From Pimelobacter sp. (GTDB taxonomy: Bacteria; Actinomycetota; Actinomycetes; Propionibacteriales; Nocardioidaceae), in the NCBI GenBank assembly GCA_002698575.1, contig NZZG01000104.1:1-33395 (forward strand): 33,395 nt of DNA, given 5' to 3'. The notes beneath the pieces were generated by a model. The model searched no databases and was not told the origin of the DNA. It saw only the letters and a program-made list of their open reading frames with translations. Each line of letters begins with the position of its first letter. Positions within the stretch are counted from its first letter, which is position 1. Below are positions 16,687-26,649 of this stretch, piece by piece. The translations under genes and the position numbers were made by a program.

Positions 16687-17975
16687 CCGAGACCCTCGGA
16701 CAGCCTCAGCACGGCGGGATCCGTCTGGATCCCGTCGAGCGCGCGATCGCCGACATCGCGGCCGGCAAGGCCGTTGTCGTCGTCGACGACGAGGGACGCG
16801 AGAACGAGGGCGACATCATCTTCGCGGCGAGCAAGGCGACGCCGGAGCTGATGGCGTTCACGATCCGGCACTCCAGTGGCGTGATCTGCGTACCGATGCC
16901 GGCACGGATGCTGGACCGGCTCGAGATCCCCCTGATGACCCCGCACAACAAGGACAAGCTCCGCACCGCCTACACGATCTCGGTCGATGCTCGTGACGGG
17001 GTCTCGACCGGCATCTCGGCCGCCGACCGGGCGCACACGGCCCGGGTCCTGGCGGACTCCGCCACCGAGCCCTGGGAGCTGACGCGTCCCGGTCACGTCT
17101 TCCCGCTGCGCTACCGCGAGGGTGGCGTGCTGGTGCGGCGCGGGCACACCGAGGCCGCCGTCGACCTCGCGCGGCTGGCCGGGCTGACCCCGGCCGGTGT
17201 GCTGGTCGAGGTGGTCAACGACGACGGCACCATGAAGCGGGCCCCCGAGCTGCGCGCCTTCGCCGACGAGCACGGGCTCGCGATGATCTCGATCGAGGAC
17301 CTCGTGCGCTACCGGCGCCGCAACGAGAACCTCGTCGAGCGCGTCGCGGAGACCCGTCTGCCCACGCGCCACGGCGACTTCACCGCGTACGGGTACCGGA
17401 TCACGACGGATGGGTCCGAGCACATCGCCCTGGTCTACGGCGACGTCTCCTCCCGTGGCGTCGACGACCCGGTGCTGACGCGGGTGCACTCCGAGTGCCT
17501 GACGGGCGATGTCTTCGGCAGCAGCCGTTGCGACTGCGGGCCGCAGCTGGACGAGGCCCTGGAGCGGATCGTGGCCGAGGGCAGCGGTGTCGTGGTCTAC
17601 CTGCGCGGCCACGAGGGCCGGGGGATCGGCCTGGTCGCCAAACTGCAGGCCTACCAGCTGCAGGACGGTGGCCGCGACACCGTCGACGCCAACCTCGACC
17701 TCGGGCTGCCGGCCGACGCCCGCCACTACGGCACCGCGACGCAGGTGCTCAAGGACCTCAAGGTGGAGAGCGTGCGGCTGCTGACGAACAACCCCGACAA
17801 GGTCTCCAACCTCGAGGAGTACGGCGTGCCGGTCGTCGAGCGGGTGCCGCTGACGCCCCATCCCAACGACCACAACCTGGCCTACCTGCTGACCAAGCGG
17901 GACCGGATGGGTCACCAGCTGCCGGGGCTCCAGTCGCACCAGCACGACGCCGTCGAGAGGGGAGCCCAGCCATGA
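16683..17975 (+). CDS. ribBA: Bifunctional DHBP synthase / GTP cyclohydrolase II
   Basis: Supplies both precursors of riboflavin. The N-terminal half (about 15-210) is 3,4-dihydroxy-2-butanone-4-phosphate synthase, acting on ribulose-5-phosphate, with [15 protein letters not shown] (35-49). The C-terminal half (about 215-420) is GTP cyclohydrolase II with its zinc cysteines Cys272, Cys283 and Cys285 in [16 protein letters not shown] and the [10 protein letters not shown] loop. The 430-residue length matches full RibBA proteins. Start and stop both overlap neighbours by 4 nt (ATGA), so translation is coupled along the operon. Confidence 0.96.
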   Translation: MTETLGQPQHGGIRLDPVERAIADIAAGKAVVVVDDEGRENEGDIIFAASKATPELMAFTIRHSSGVICVPMPARMLDRLEIPLMTPHNKDKLRTAYTISVDARDGVSTGISAADRAHTARVLADSATEPWELTRPGHVFPLRYREGGVLVRRGHTEAAVDLARLAGLTPAGVLVEVVNDDGTMKRAPELRAFADEHGLAMISIEDLVRYRRRNENLVERVAETRLPTRHGDFTAYGYRITTDGSEHIALVYGDVSSRGVDDPVLTRVHSECLTGDVFGSSRCDCGPQLDEALERIVAEGSGVVVYLRGHEGRGIGLVAKLQAYQLQDGGRDTVDANLDLGLPADARHYGTATQVLKDLKVESVRLLTNNPDKVSNLEEYGVPVVERVPLTPHPNDHNLAYLLTKRDRMGHQLPGLQSHQHDAVERGAQP

Positions 17976-18451
17976 GCGGGCACGGAGCTCCCCCGAGTGC
18001 ACCGGTCGACTGCAGCGACCTGCGCGTCGCGGTCGTCGCCGCCTCGTGGCACACCGTCGTCATGAACGGCCTGCTGGCCGGCGCGGAGCGTGCGCTGACG
18101 GCGTACTCCGTCTCCTCGCCCGAGATCGTGCGCGTGCCCGGCACGTTCGAGCTGCCCGTGGTCTGCGACGCGCTGGCGGCTGCCGGGTACGACGCCGTGG
18201 TCGCGCTCGGCGTCGTGATCCGCGGCGGGACCCCGCACTTCGACTACGTCTGCACCGCCGCGACCGACGGTCTGGGGCGCGTGGCCCTGGACCACCGGGT
18301 GGCCGTCGGCTTCGGCGTGCTCACCTGCGACACCGACGAGCAGGCCCTGGATCGCGCGGGTCTGGACGGGTCCAGCGAGGACAAGGGCTACGAGGCGACG
18401 GCGGCAGCCCTCGAGACCGCTCGGCTCCTCGGCCGGATCGCAGCCGGCTAG
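17972..18451 (+). CDS. ribH: 6,7-dimethyl-8-ribityllumazine synthase
   Basis: Condenses the RibD-pathway pyrimidine with 3,4-dihydroxy-2-butanone-4-phosphate to make lumazine, the RibE substrate; the enzyme forms large icosahedral or pentameric shells. The 159-residue protein shows [23 protein letters not shown] and [14 protein letters not shown] with the catalytic His. GAGGGGAG precedes ATG 17972, which overlaps the ribBA stop. It is the last gene of the riboswitch-controlled operon and is followed by a long palindrome at 18472-18528. Confidence 0.95.
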   Translation: MSGHGAPPSAPVDCSDLRVAVVAASWHTVVMNGLLAGAERALTAYSVSSPEIVRVPGTFELPVVCDALAAAGYDAVVALGVVIRGGTPHFDYVCTAATDGLGRVALDHRVAVGFGVLTCDTDEQALDRAGLDGSSEDKGYEATAAALETARLLGRIAAG

Positions 18452-18471
18452 CAGGCGCACCTCAGCGGCGT

Positions 18472-18528
18472 CGTTTGGTCCCACACGACACGTTTTCCGG
18501 TGCGGATCATGTCGTTGGGGACCAAACG
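18472..18528. terminator. Long palindrome between convergent ribH and fadA5
   Basis: CGTTTGGTCCC (18472-18482) pairs with GGGACCAAACG (18518-18528); a second 6-bp helix, ACGACA (18485-18490) with TGTCGT (18510-18515), follows after a 2x2 internal loop, leaving a 19-nt loop. Lying between two gene ends, it can serve as a bidirectional terminator, with T-runs only inside the arms. It could also be a dispersed palindromic element. Confidence 0.6.
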
Positions 18529-18545
18529 GCGCACTCCGCGGAGCC

Positions 18546-19856
<1,311 letters not shown>

Positions 19857-19904
19857 TCACGCACGTCCCAGTCCTGTACGAGAAGCACCAGAGGGAGATC
19901 ACCA

Positions 19905-21146
19905 GTGACCGCAGACCTGCTGCCGGCCGGATTCGACTTCGTCCTCCCGGACGTCAACCACGCACGGATCCCGCACGCGGAGTTCAAGACCCTGCGTGAG
20001 AACTCCCCGGTGCACTGGGTGGAGCAGGCCGAGGGCGAACGGGCGGGATTCGCCGAGGAGTCCGGCACCGGTTACTGGGCCATCACCAAGCATGCCGACG
20101 TCCTCGCGGTCTCCAAGGACTCCAAGAACTTCGGCACCCACGAGAACGGGGCGATCATCCGCTTCGGCGAGGGCATGGAGCGCGAGCAGGTCGAGCTGCA
20201 GCGCGTGATGATCATCAACCAGGACCCGCCGGAGCACACGGCGATGCGTCAGATCGTCAGCCGCGGCTTCACGCCGCGCTCGATCAACGCCCTCGACGAG
20301 ATCATGACCCAGCGGGCGCGTCAGATCGTGGGCGACGCCGTGGCGAAGGGCACCGGCAACTTCGTGGAGCAGGTCGCCGCGGAGCTGCCGCTTCAGGCCA
20401 TTGCCGAGCTGCTCGGCGTACCGCAGGAGGACCGCTTCAAGCTCTTCGAGTGGTCCAACCAGATGCTCGCCTCCGACGACCCGGACGTCGGTGGCGACCC
20501 CGCGGTCGCCTCGGCGGAGATCCTGGGCTACGCCATGGGGATGGCGGCCGAGCGCAAGGCGACGCCGCTCGACGACATCGTGACCAAGCTCGTCAACGCC
20601 GGCGAGAGCGGACGGGGACTGACCGACGACGAGTTCGGCTTCTTCGTGATCATCCTCGCCGTCGCGGGCAACGAGACCACCCGCAACGCGATCACCCACG
20701 GGATGAACGCCTTCCTCGACCACCCCGACCAGTGGGAGCTGTGGAAGAAGGAGCGCCCGGCCACCATGGTCGACGAGGTCGTGCGCTACGCCACGCCGGT
20801 GATCTCCTTCCAGCGGACCGCCCACCACGACGTCGAGGTCGGGGGGCAGCTCGTGAAGAAGGGCCAGCGGGTCGGGCTTTTCTACTCCAGCGCCAACTTC
20901 GACGAGGACGTCTTCGTCGATCCCTTCACCTTCGACATCACCCGCGAGGTCAACCCGCACGTCGGCTTCGGCGGCAACGGCGCGCACTACTGCCTGGGTG
21001 CCAACCTGGCTCGCCAGGAGATCCGCCAGATGTTCGATGCGCTGGCCGACCTCGCCCCCGACATCACCAAGCTGGCCGAGCCGAGCCGACTGCGCCACAG
21101 CTGGATCAACGGCATCAAGGACCTGCAGGTGTCCTACGGCGGCTGA
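19905..21146 (+). CDS. cyp125: Cytochrome P450 of the CYP125 type (sterol C26/C27 hydroxylase)
   Basis: A 413-residue soluble P450. The closest family I recognise is CYP125, which oxidises the terminal methyl of the cholesterol or cholestenone side chain to start its degradation. Shared stretches include ENGAIIRF, ISRGFTPR, DDEFGFF and HVGFGG. The I-helix AGNETTRN and the heme-binding FGGNGAHYCLG with Cys363 are intact. The start is GTG 19905 with AGGGAG about 8 nt upstream. It is divergent from fadA5, with KstR-like boxes between. CYP142 is the main alternative but matches less well. Confidence 0.9.
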   Translation: MTADLLPAGFDFVLPDVNHARIPHAEFKTLRENSPVHWVEQAEGERAGFAEESGTGYWAITKHADVLAVSKDSKNFGTHENGAIIRFGEGMEREQVELQRVMIINQDPPEHTAMRQIVSRGFTPRSINALDEIMTQRARQIVGDAVAKGTGNFVEQVAAELPLQAIAELLGVPQEDRFKLFEWSNQMLASDDPDVGGDPAVASAEILGYAMGMAAERKATPLDDIVTKLVNAGESGRGLTDDEFGFFVIILAVAGNETTRNAITHGMNAFLDHPDQWELWKKERPATMVDEVVRYATPVISFQRTAHHDVEVGGQLVKKGQRVGLFYSSANFDEDVFVDPFTFDITREVNPHVGFGGNGAHYCLGANLARQEIRQMFDALADLAPDITKLAEPSRLRHSWINGIKDLQVSYGG

Positions 21147-21174
21147 GCCGAGCCTGCTTCACCGGTTCTCCGCG

Positions 21175-21209
21175 GGCGCCCTCCCCGGTGCTCGATCGCC
21201 GAGGGCGCC
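21175..21209. terminator. Hairpin between convergent cyp125 and histidine kinase genes
   Basis: GGCGCCCTC (21175-21183) and GAGGGCGCC (21201-21209) form a 9-bp GC-rich stem with a 17-nt loop between two converging gene ends. There is no U-tract, which is common for actinobacterial terminators. Confidence 0.6.
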
Positions 21210-21242
21210 GATCCACGCCGTCGGTCGGTGAGCCGGGCGGTC

Positions 21243-24200
21243 TCAACCGGGGGCCGAGGTCCGGTCCTCCACGAAGGCCCTCAGCTGTTCGACGCCCTGG
21301 TCGAGGGCCTCGCGCAAGTTGTCGAGAGCCCTCGCCTGGGGGAGCCTGCCGCGACGCGCCTCCTCCTCGAGCTCGCCGCACCACGCGGCCACCTCGACCA
21401 GACCGAGGTTGGCCGCACTCCCGCGCAGCCCGTGGGCCTGCTGCTCGACACCGGCAGGGGACCCCTGCTCGAGGCTGCGGGCCAGGGCGGCGACGGCGTC
21501 GGTGGCCGAGGCCTCGAACCTCTCCACCATGCGAGCCACGAGCACCAGGTCGATGCCCTCGTCGTCGACGAGCTCCGCCAGACGGCTGCGGGTGGTCGCG
21601 GGGGCGGGCGCTGGGCTGTGCCCTGCAGGTGCGGAGGAGAGCCGGGCGACCGACGGAGCCGCCGAGGCGTCCACGGGCACCCACCGGTCCAGCATCTCGG
21701 TGAGCAGGCGGACGTCGACCGGCTTCGACATGAAGTCGTCCATGCCGGCGTCCAGGCACCTCTCCCGCTCCTCCACGCCGGCGGCCGCGGTCATCGCGAT
21801 GATCGGGGTCCGGGTGTCGCCGCGCTGGATCGCCCGGACGGCCCGGGTGGCGTCGAAGCCGTCCATCACCGGCATCTGGCAGTCCATCAGGATGATGACG
21901 AACGCGCCGGGGTCGTCGGCCACGGCCGCTACACCGGCGGCGCCGTTGTCGGCCAGCTGGACGGTGAAGCCGAGCCGTCTCAGGACGCCGTCGGCGACGA
22001 GCTGGTTGATGGCGTTGTCCTCGACCACCAGCACGAGGCCGCGATCCACGGGCTGCGACGGGGTGTGCGCGGCGCCGTCGGGCACCTCGCTGGTCCCCTC
22101 CCCGTGTCCGCCCAGGCTGGCGAGGGTGTCGAGCAACCGGGAGGGCAGGACCGGCTTGGCCAGGTAGCCGTCGATGCCGGCATCGGCGAGCCACGAGTCC
22201 GTCGGCTCCGTCGAGGACGACAGCAGGACCAGACGGGTGCCGCTGTGCCTAGACTCGGCCCGCACGATGCGGGCGAGCTGTTCGCCGTCGGCTCCCGGCA
22301 TCATGTAGTCGAGCAGGACGATCTCGTACGGCGACCCCATCCGCGCCGCGGCATCCAGCTCGACGAGGGCCTCGTAGGCCGAGGCGACCGCGGCCACCTC
22401 GACCGCCCACCCCGAGAGCTGCTCGGTGAGGATGAAGCGGTTCGTCGCGTTGTCGTCGACGACGAGCACCCGGAGACCGGCGACGGCGTTCTCCCGCAGG
22501 GCGTCGCGTCGGGAGTGGTGCTCGCCCAGCGCAGCGGCGAAGGTGGCGGTGAACCAGAAGGTGCTGCCGAGCTCGACCGCGCTCTGCACGCCGATCTCGC
22601 CGCCCATGGCCGCCACGATCCGCTTGCTGATCGCCAGCCCCAGCCCGGTGCCGCCGTACTCCCGCGTCGTGGAGCTGTCGGCCTGGGTGAAGGACTCGAA
22701 GAGCCGCCCCTGGACCTCGGGGGCGATGCCGACGCCGGTGTCGCGCACGGCGACCCGGACCTGCTGGCCGACGTGCTCGGCGCGGATGACGACCTCGCCC
22801 TGGGCCGTGAACTTCACCGCGTTGGACGCCAGGTTGGTGATCACCTGGCCGAACCGCACGGGATCGCCCCGCACCAGGGCAGGCAGGTCGGCGGCACTGG
22901 AGACGACCAGCTCCAGGCCCTTCTCCCGAGCCCGGTCGGCGACCAGTGCGGCGCTCTGCTCGACGACGGCGCGGGGGTCGAAGTCGACCTCCTCCAGGTC
23001 GAGCCGGCCGGCCTCGATCTTCGAGAGGTCGAGGATGTCGTTGACCAGGGCCAGCAGGGTGCGCCCGGCCTGGTCGACACCGTCGGCGAGCCGTTGCTGG
23101 TGCGCGGTCAGGTCGGTACGGCGCAGCAGCTCGCTGAGACCGATCACGCCGTTCAACGGGGTGCGGATCTCGTGGCTCATCGTGGCGAGGAACTCCGACT
23201 TCGCCCGCGACGCCGCCAAGGCCGCATCCCGTGCGGTGGCCAGGTCCTCGGCCGCCCACTCGCGCTCGGCGACCTGGGCGAGCAGGGTCAGGGTCTGCTC
23301 GAAGAAGGCCAGGTCGGTGGGTTCCGGCTCCTCGGGCGAGGTGGTGTCCGAGACGATCACGCAGGCCAGGCGATCGCCGACGAGGACCGGCCCGGCGACG
23401 AGGTGGTCGCCACCGGGGACGGCGCGGTGGATCGGCCTGCCGCGCTGCACGGCCTCGTCGGCCAGGGAGCGCGCCAGCGAGCGCGTGGCTGGAGAGGCGG
23501 CCGACCACTCCAGGTCGATGTGCACGAGAGGGGCGCCCGGCTCCGCGGAGGCCGGCGCCCCCACGAGCACCGCGGGCCACCGAGCGTAGGGGCGGACCTC
23601 CCTGTCCGAGGCGACCAGCACCTCCTGCAGCGTCCGCGACTCGTTGGCGACGCCCGCCATCGCACTGAGGAACTCCAGGCCGCGCTGGTAGTTCTTCGCG
23701 ACCGTGATGTCCTGCAGCGTCCCTCCGACGCGGACCAGGTCGCCGTCCTCGTCCAGCTGGGCGACCCCGCGCACGCGCAGCCAGGTCTCTGCGCCGGCGT
23801 CGGGGCGCAGCCGGCACTCCACGTCCAGGGCGTCGCCCTGCGTGACCATCCGCACGTAGTGCGGGCGGACCGACTCGCGATCCTCCGGGTGCAGCAGCTC
23901 GAAGAAGGTGTCCAGCGACGGGTCGAAGCTCTCCGGCGTGACCCGGCAGACCCGGTAGGCCTCGTCGGACCAGGACACCGGTCCGGTGGCGAGACGCTCC
24001 CAGCTGCCCACCCCGGCGATCGACTGTGCCTCGGCGAGCTGCTGACCACGGTGGGACAGCTCGTCGTAGAGCGCCCGGTGCTCGGTGTCGTCGCGGATCC
24101 GGTACAGCCAGCCCCGGAAGGCGCCGTCGTCGTCGAGCACCCGGGTGTGACTGACCAGTGCCCAGAACGACGACCCGTCACGGCGATGGACCAGGCACTC

Positions 24201-24461
24201 CAGGTCGTGGCCGGGGGCCTCGGCATCGCGGCGCGCGAGGTGCTCGCGAAACTGGGCACCGCCGTCCTCGTCGAGCACGTCGAAGACCGAGGTCGTCGAC
24301 ATCTCCTCGTCGTCGCGACCGAGCAACGCGCCCATCGTCGAGTTGGCGAAGGTAGTGCGTCCCTCGTCGTCCAGCATCCACAACCCGTCGGGGACCGCGC
24401 GCAGGACCCAGTCGCCGAAGCCGCGGGCCTCGGCGCCGTCCTGGTGCTCGGGCGGGTGCAC
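21243..24461 (-). CDS. Large hybrid sensor histidine kinase (PAS-PAS-GAF-HisKA-HATPase-REC-REC-HPt)
   Basis: A 1072-residue soluble phosphorelay kinase with no membrane segment. Domains are PAS (about 18-125), a second PAS with PAC-like end (about 148-257), GAF-like (about 265-400), HisKA with phospho-acceptor His430 in MSHEIRTPLNG, HATPase (about 530-645; N-box NLASNAVKFT, DTGVGIAPE, GGTGLGLAIS), receiver 1 (about 663-785, Asp718), receiver 2 (about 807-930, Asp860) and HPt (about 970-1060, His1010). All phospho-sites are present, so a full His-Asp-His relay within one protein is possible. The start is GTG 24461; a Met at residue 29 is possible but would cut the first PAS. No partner response regulator is encoded nearby. 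The signal is probably intracellular, such as redox, a ligand or light (inference). Confidence 0.93.
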   Translation of the reverse strand: MHPPEHQDGAEARGFGDWVLRAVPDGLWMLDDEGRTTFANSTMGALLGRDDEEMSTTSVFDVLDEDGGAQFREHLARRDAEAPGHDLECLVHRRDGSSFWALVSHTRVLDDDGAFRGWLYRIRDDTEHRALYDELSHRGQQLAEAQSIAGVGSWERLATGPVSWSDEAYRVCRVTPESFDPSLDTFFELLHPEDRESVRPHYVRMVTQGDALDVECRLRPDAGAETWLRVRGVAQLDEDGDLVRVGGTLQDITVAKNYQRGLEFLSAMAGVANESRTLQEVLVASDREVRPYARWPAVLVGAPASAEPGAPLVHIDLEWSAASPATRSLARSLADEAVQRGRPIHRAVPGGDHLVAGPVLVGDRLACVIVSDTTSPEEPEPTDLAFFEQTLTLLAQVAEREWAAEDLATARDAALAASRAKSEFLATMSHEIRTPLNGVIGLSELLRRTDLTAHQQRLADGVDQAGRTLLALVNDILDLSKIEAGRLDLEEVDFDPRAVVEQSAALVADRAREKGLELVVSSAADLPALVRGDPVRFGQVITNLASNAVKFTAQGEVVIRAEHVGQQVRVAVRDTGVGIAPEVQGRLFESFTQADSSTTREYGGTGLGLAISKRIVAAMGGEIGVQSAVELGSTFWFTATFAAALGEHHSRRDALRENAVAGLRVLVVDDNATNRFILTEQLSGWAVEVAAVASAYEALVELDAAARMGSPYEIVLLDYMMPGADGEQLARIVRAESRHSGTRLVLLSSSTEPTDSWLADAGIDGYLAKPVLPSRLLDTLASLGGHGEGTSEVPDGAAHTPSQPVDRGLVLVVEDNAINQLVADGVLRRLGFTVQLADNGAAGVAAVADDPGAFVIILMDCQMPVMDGFDATRAVRAIQRGDTRTPIIAMTAAAGVEERERCLDAGMDDFMSKPVDVRLLTEMLDRWVPVDASAAPSVARLSSAPAGHSPAPAPATTRSRLAELVDDEGIDLVLVARMVERFEASATDAVAALARSLEQGSPAGVEQQAHGLRGSAANLGLVEVAAWCGELEEEARRGRLPQARALDNLREALDQGVEQLRAFVEDRTSAPG

Positions 24462-24516
24462 GCAGACACCGTCTCAGACGACGCGGCCCGCTGTCGTCAT
24501 CCGAGAGTGCGGGGCC

Positions 24517-25284
24517 TCACCCGCGTGCGGTGAGCACCAGCGGACCGTCCTCGGTGATCGCGATGGTGTGCTCCATGTGCGCCCCGCGCGATCCGTCCTC
24601 GCTGCGCAGCGTCCACCCGTCGGGGTCGGTGTAGATCCGGTCGGTGGTGTGCATGAACCAGGGCTCGATGGCGATGACCAGTCCGGGCTCCAGCTTGAAG
24701 CCCCGTCCGGGACGGCCGTCGTTGGGGACGTGCGGCTCGCCGTGCATCGTGCGGCCCACGCCGTGCCCGCCGAACTGCAGGTTCACGCCCAGCCCCGCAC
24801 TGCGAGCCACCTTCCCGATGGCCGCGGAGATGTCGCCCATCCGGTTTCCGGGCCGAGCGGCCGCGATGGCGTCGTCGAGGGCCTTGCGGGTCACCTCGAT
24901 CAGCTCCAGGTCCTCGCGGCGGGGCGTGCCCACGACCAGGGAGTAGGCCGAGTCGGCCACCCAGCCGTCCACGGCCACCGCGAAGTCGACCGAGAGCAGG
25001 TCCCCGTCCTTCAGGGCGTAGTCGTGGGGGAGGCCGTGCAGCACCGCGTCGTTGACGGAGGTGCACAGCACCTTGCCGAAGGGGGAGGCACCGAACGAGG
25101 GGTGGTAGTCGACGTAGCAGGACTCGGCGCCGGCCCGGGCGATCATCTCGGCGGCGAGCGCGTCGAGCTCGAGGAGGTTGACGCCCACGTCGGCCCTTTC
25201 GGCGAGGGCGTCGATCACCGAGGCGACGAAACGCCCCGCGGGGCGCATCTCCTCGATCTGGGCAGGGGTACGGAGCTCGATCAC
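24517..25284 (-). CDS. map: Type I methionine aminopeptidase
   Basis: Removes the initiator Met after deformylation. The 255-residue pita-bread protein has the five metal ligands in order: two Asp in SVDFAVAVDGWVADSA, His in GGHGVGRTMHGEP, Glu in AIEPWF and Glu in HMEHTIAIT. The start is GTG 25284, preceded 7 nt upstream by TAGGCT, so it is probably leaderless. It lacks the N-terminal zinc-finger extension seen in some paralogues and sits away from the ribosomal-protein operon, so it may be one of several Map copies. Confidence 0.94.
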   Translation of the reverse strand: MIELRTPAQIEEMRPAGRFVASVIDALAERADVGVNLLELDALAAEMIARAGAESCYVDYHPSFGASPFGKVLCTSVNDAVLHGLPHDYALKDGDLLSVDFAVAVDGWVADSAYSLVVGTPRREDLELIEVTRKALDDAIAAARPGNRMGDISAAIGKVARSAGLGVNLQFGGHGVGRTMHGEPHVPNDGRPGRGFKLEPGLVIAIEPWFMHTTDRIYTDPDGWTLRSEDGSRGAHMEHTIAITEDGPLVLTARG

Positions 25285-25291
25285 GCAGCCG

Positions 25292-25297
25292 AGCCTA
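25292..25297 (-). promoter_or_regulatory. Candidate -10 box of leaderless map
   Basis: Read on the minus strand, TAGGCT (TANNNT) stands 7 nt before the GTG start at 25284. Confidence 0.45.
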
Positions 25298-25338
25298 GGT
25301 CACGGCGGGACGCGCCCCACACGGTGTCGGCGGCGTGC

Positions 25339-25391
25339 GGCACCGCCCACAGCAGATCCGCCCCCAGCAGAATCGCTGGGGGAGCGGTGCC
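25339..25391 (+). promoter_or_regulatory. Two-level hairpin in the leader of the clpP pair
   Basis: GGCACCGC (25339-25346) pairs with GCGGTGCC (25384-25391) and encloses a perfect inner stem, CCCCCAGC (25361-25368) with GCTGGGGG (25375-25382), around the loop AGAATC. It lies 20 nt before the first clpP start. Either an RNA control element or a DNA operator is possible. I see no GTTCGC-N5-GCGAAC box here. Confidence 0.45.
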
Positions 25392-25411
25392 GTACGACGG
25401 AGCCTGGAGCC

Positions 25412-26020
25412 ATGACTTCGACATCCGGCCTCACCGCGTCCGACCGTCTCCTGCACCAGCGCATCATCGTGCTCGGCCAGCAGGTCGACGACGACATCGC
25501 CAACACCATCTGCGCCCAGCTCCTCCTGCTCTCGGCCGAGGACCCCGGACGCGACATCAGCCTCTACATCAACTCCCCGGGCGGGTCGGTCTCGGCCGGA
25601 CTGGCGATCTACGACACCATGCGGCTGATCCCCAACGACGTCAGCACCCTGGCCATGGGCCTGGCGGCCAGCATGGGGCAGTTCCTGCTGACCGCAGGCA
25701 CGGCGGGCAAGCGCTTCGCCCTGCCCAACAGTCGGATCCTGCTGCACCAGGGCTCCGCGGGCATCGGGGGCAGCGCGGTCGACATCGAGATCCAGGCCGA
25801 GAACCTCGAGCACATGAAGAACGTGATGATGCGGATCACGGCCGAGCACACGGGTCAACCGGTCGAGCGGGTGGAGCGCGACGCGCTGCGAGATCGGTGG
25901 TTCACCGCCGCGGAGGCCGTTGACTACGGCTTCGTCGACTCCGTGCTGGACGAGGTGGCGGCGGTGGTGCCCCGGCGCCCCGGACCCTCCTTCGGGGCGG
26001 CCGGGGGCGTGCGTCGATGA
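25412..26020 (+). CDS. clpP: ClpP protease subunit with intact triad (secondary, ClpP1/ClpP3-like)
   Basis: A 202-residue ClpP serine peptidase. The triad is complete: Ser87 in GLAASMGQ, His112 in LLHQG and Asp161 in LRDRWF. The pore-forming [17 protein letters not shown] strip is present, and [16 protein letters not shown] matches ClpP1-type subunits. The primary actinobacterial clpP1P2 lie between tig and clpX; neither is here, so this looks like a secondary pair comparable to Streptomyces clpP3-clpP4. The best ribosome binding site is GGAG at 25399-25402, 9 nt before ATG 25412. It overlaps the next clpP by 4 nt (ATGA). The Arg-rich and Gly/Pro-rich C-terminal tail (about 187-202) is unusual. 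Confidence 0.92.
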   Translation: MTSTSGLTASDRLLHQRIIVLGQQVDDDIANTICAQLLLLSAEDPGRDISLYINSPGGSVSAGLAIYDTMRLIPNDVSTLAMGLAASMGQFLLTAGTAGKRFALPNSRILLHQGSAGIGGSAVDIEIQAENLEHMKNVMMRITAEHTGQPVERVERDALRDRWFTAAEAVDYGFVDSVLDEVAAVVPRRPGPSFGAAGGVRR

Positions 26021-26640
26021 GCAGCTACGCCATCCCCAGCGTCGTCGAGCGGACCGTGCGCGGTGAGCCCGCGGTCGACATCTACAGCCGCCTGCTCAGC
26101 GACCGCATCGTCTACATCGGCACCGAGATCGACGACGGGGTCGCCAACGTCGTCATCGCCCAGCTGCTGCACCTGGAGTCGGAGAACCCCGACTCACCGA
26201 TCTCCCTCTACCTCAACTCTCCCGGCGGCTCGGTCACCGCGGTGCTGGCCATCTACGACACCCTGCAGTTCATCCGCTCCTCGGTCGCGACCACGTGCGT
26301 CGGGCAGGTGGGCTCCTCCTCGGCCCTGCTCCTGGCGGCCGGGACCCCCGGAGGCCGCACCCTGCTGCGCCATGCGCGGGTCGTGCTCGACCAGCCGTCG
26401 GGCGGCGGGCAGGGCACCCTGCCGGACCTGGCCGTGCAGGCCAAGGAGATCGTCCGACTGCGCGGGTCGATGGAGACGCTGCTCAGCGAGCACACGGGAC
26501 GCAGCGTGCGACAGCTGCGGGCCGACACCGACCGGGACCTCGTCCTCACGGCCGCCGAAGCGGTGGAGTACGGCGTGGCAGACGCGGTCCTCGACAGCCG
26601 CAAGGCCGCGTCGCTCAGCGGCTCGGGGCGCGCGATCTAG
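26017..26640 (+). CDS. ClpP-family subunit lacking the catalytic histidine (ClpP2/ClpP4-like)
   Basis: A 207-residue ClpP paralogue resembling ClpP2 ([38 protein letters not shown]). The Ser position is kept (Ser100 in [10 protein letters not shown]) and the Asp is present (Asp174 in DTDRDLV). The residue aligned with the catalytic His, normally in an IHQP motif, is Asp125 in VLDQPSGG (codon GAC at 26389-26391, one base away from CAC). It is therefore probably inactive as a peptidase but able to assemble with its upstream partner. The frame is otherwise intact and well conserved. It overlaps the upstream clpP by 4 nt, so the two subunits are made together. Confidence 0.9.
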   Translation: MSSYAIPSVVERTVRGEPAVDIYSRLLSDRIVYIGTEIDDGVANVVIAQLLHLESENPDSPISLYLNSPGGSVTAVLAIYDTLQFIRSSVATTCVGQVGSSSALLLAAGTPGGRTLLRHARVVLDQPSGGGQGTLPDLAVQAKEIVRLRGSMETLLSEHTGRSVRQLRADTDRDLVLTAAEAVEYGVADAVLDSRKAASLSGSGRAI

Positions 26641-26643
26641 GCT
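26638..26643 (+). promoter_or_regulatory. Candidate -10 box before the mycothiol-type gene
   Basis: TAGGCT (TANNNT) overlaps the stop codon of the second clpP and lies exactly 6 nt before ATG 26650. The spacer GAGGAC could instead act as a ribosome binding site, so both leaderless and read-through expression are possible. Confidence 0.35.
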
Positions 26644-26649
26644 GAGGAC

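Noticed and set aside
21228..24533. Open frame of 1101 codons antisense to the histidine kinase
   Set aside because: High-GC codon bias opens the opposite frame; the product is low-complexity (Gly/Arg/Val/Asp-rich) with no recognisable domain, while the minus-strand kinase is fully interpretable.
25285..25411. A ClgR or PopR operator before the clpP pair
   Set aside because: The nearest candidate (CGC-TGGGGGA-GCG at 25374-25386) has a 7-bp centre instead of 5 and no GTT/AAC arms; it is part of the hairpin.
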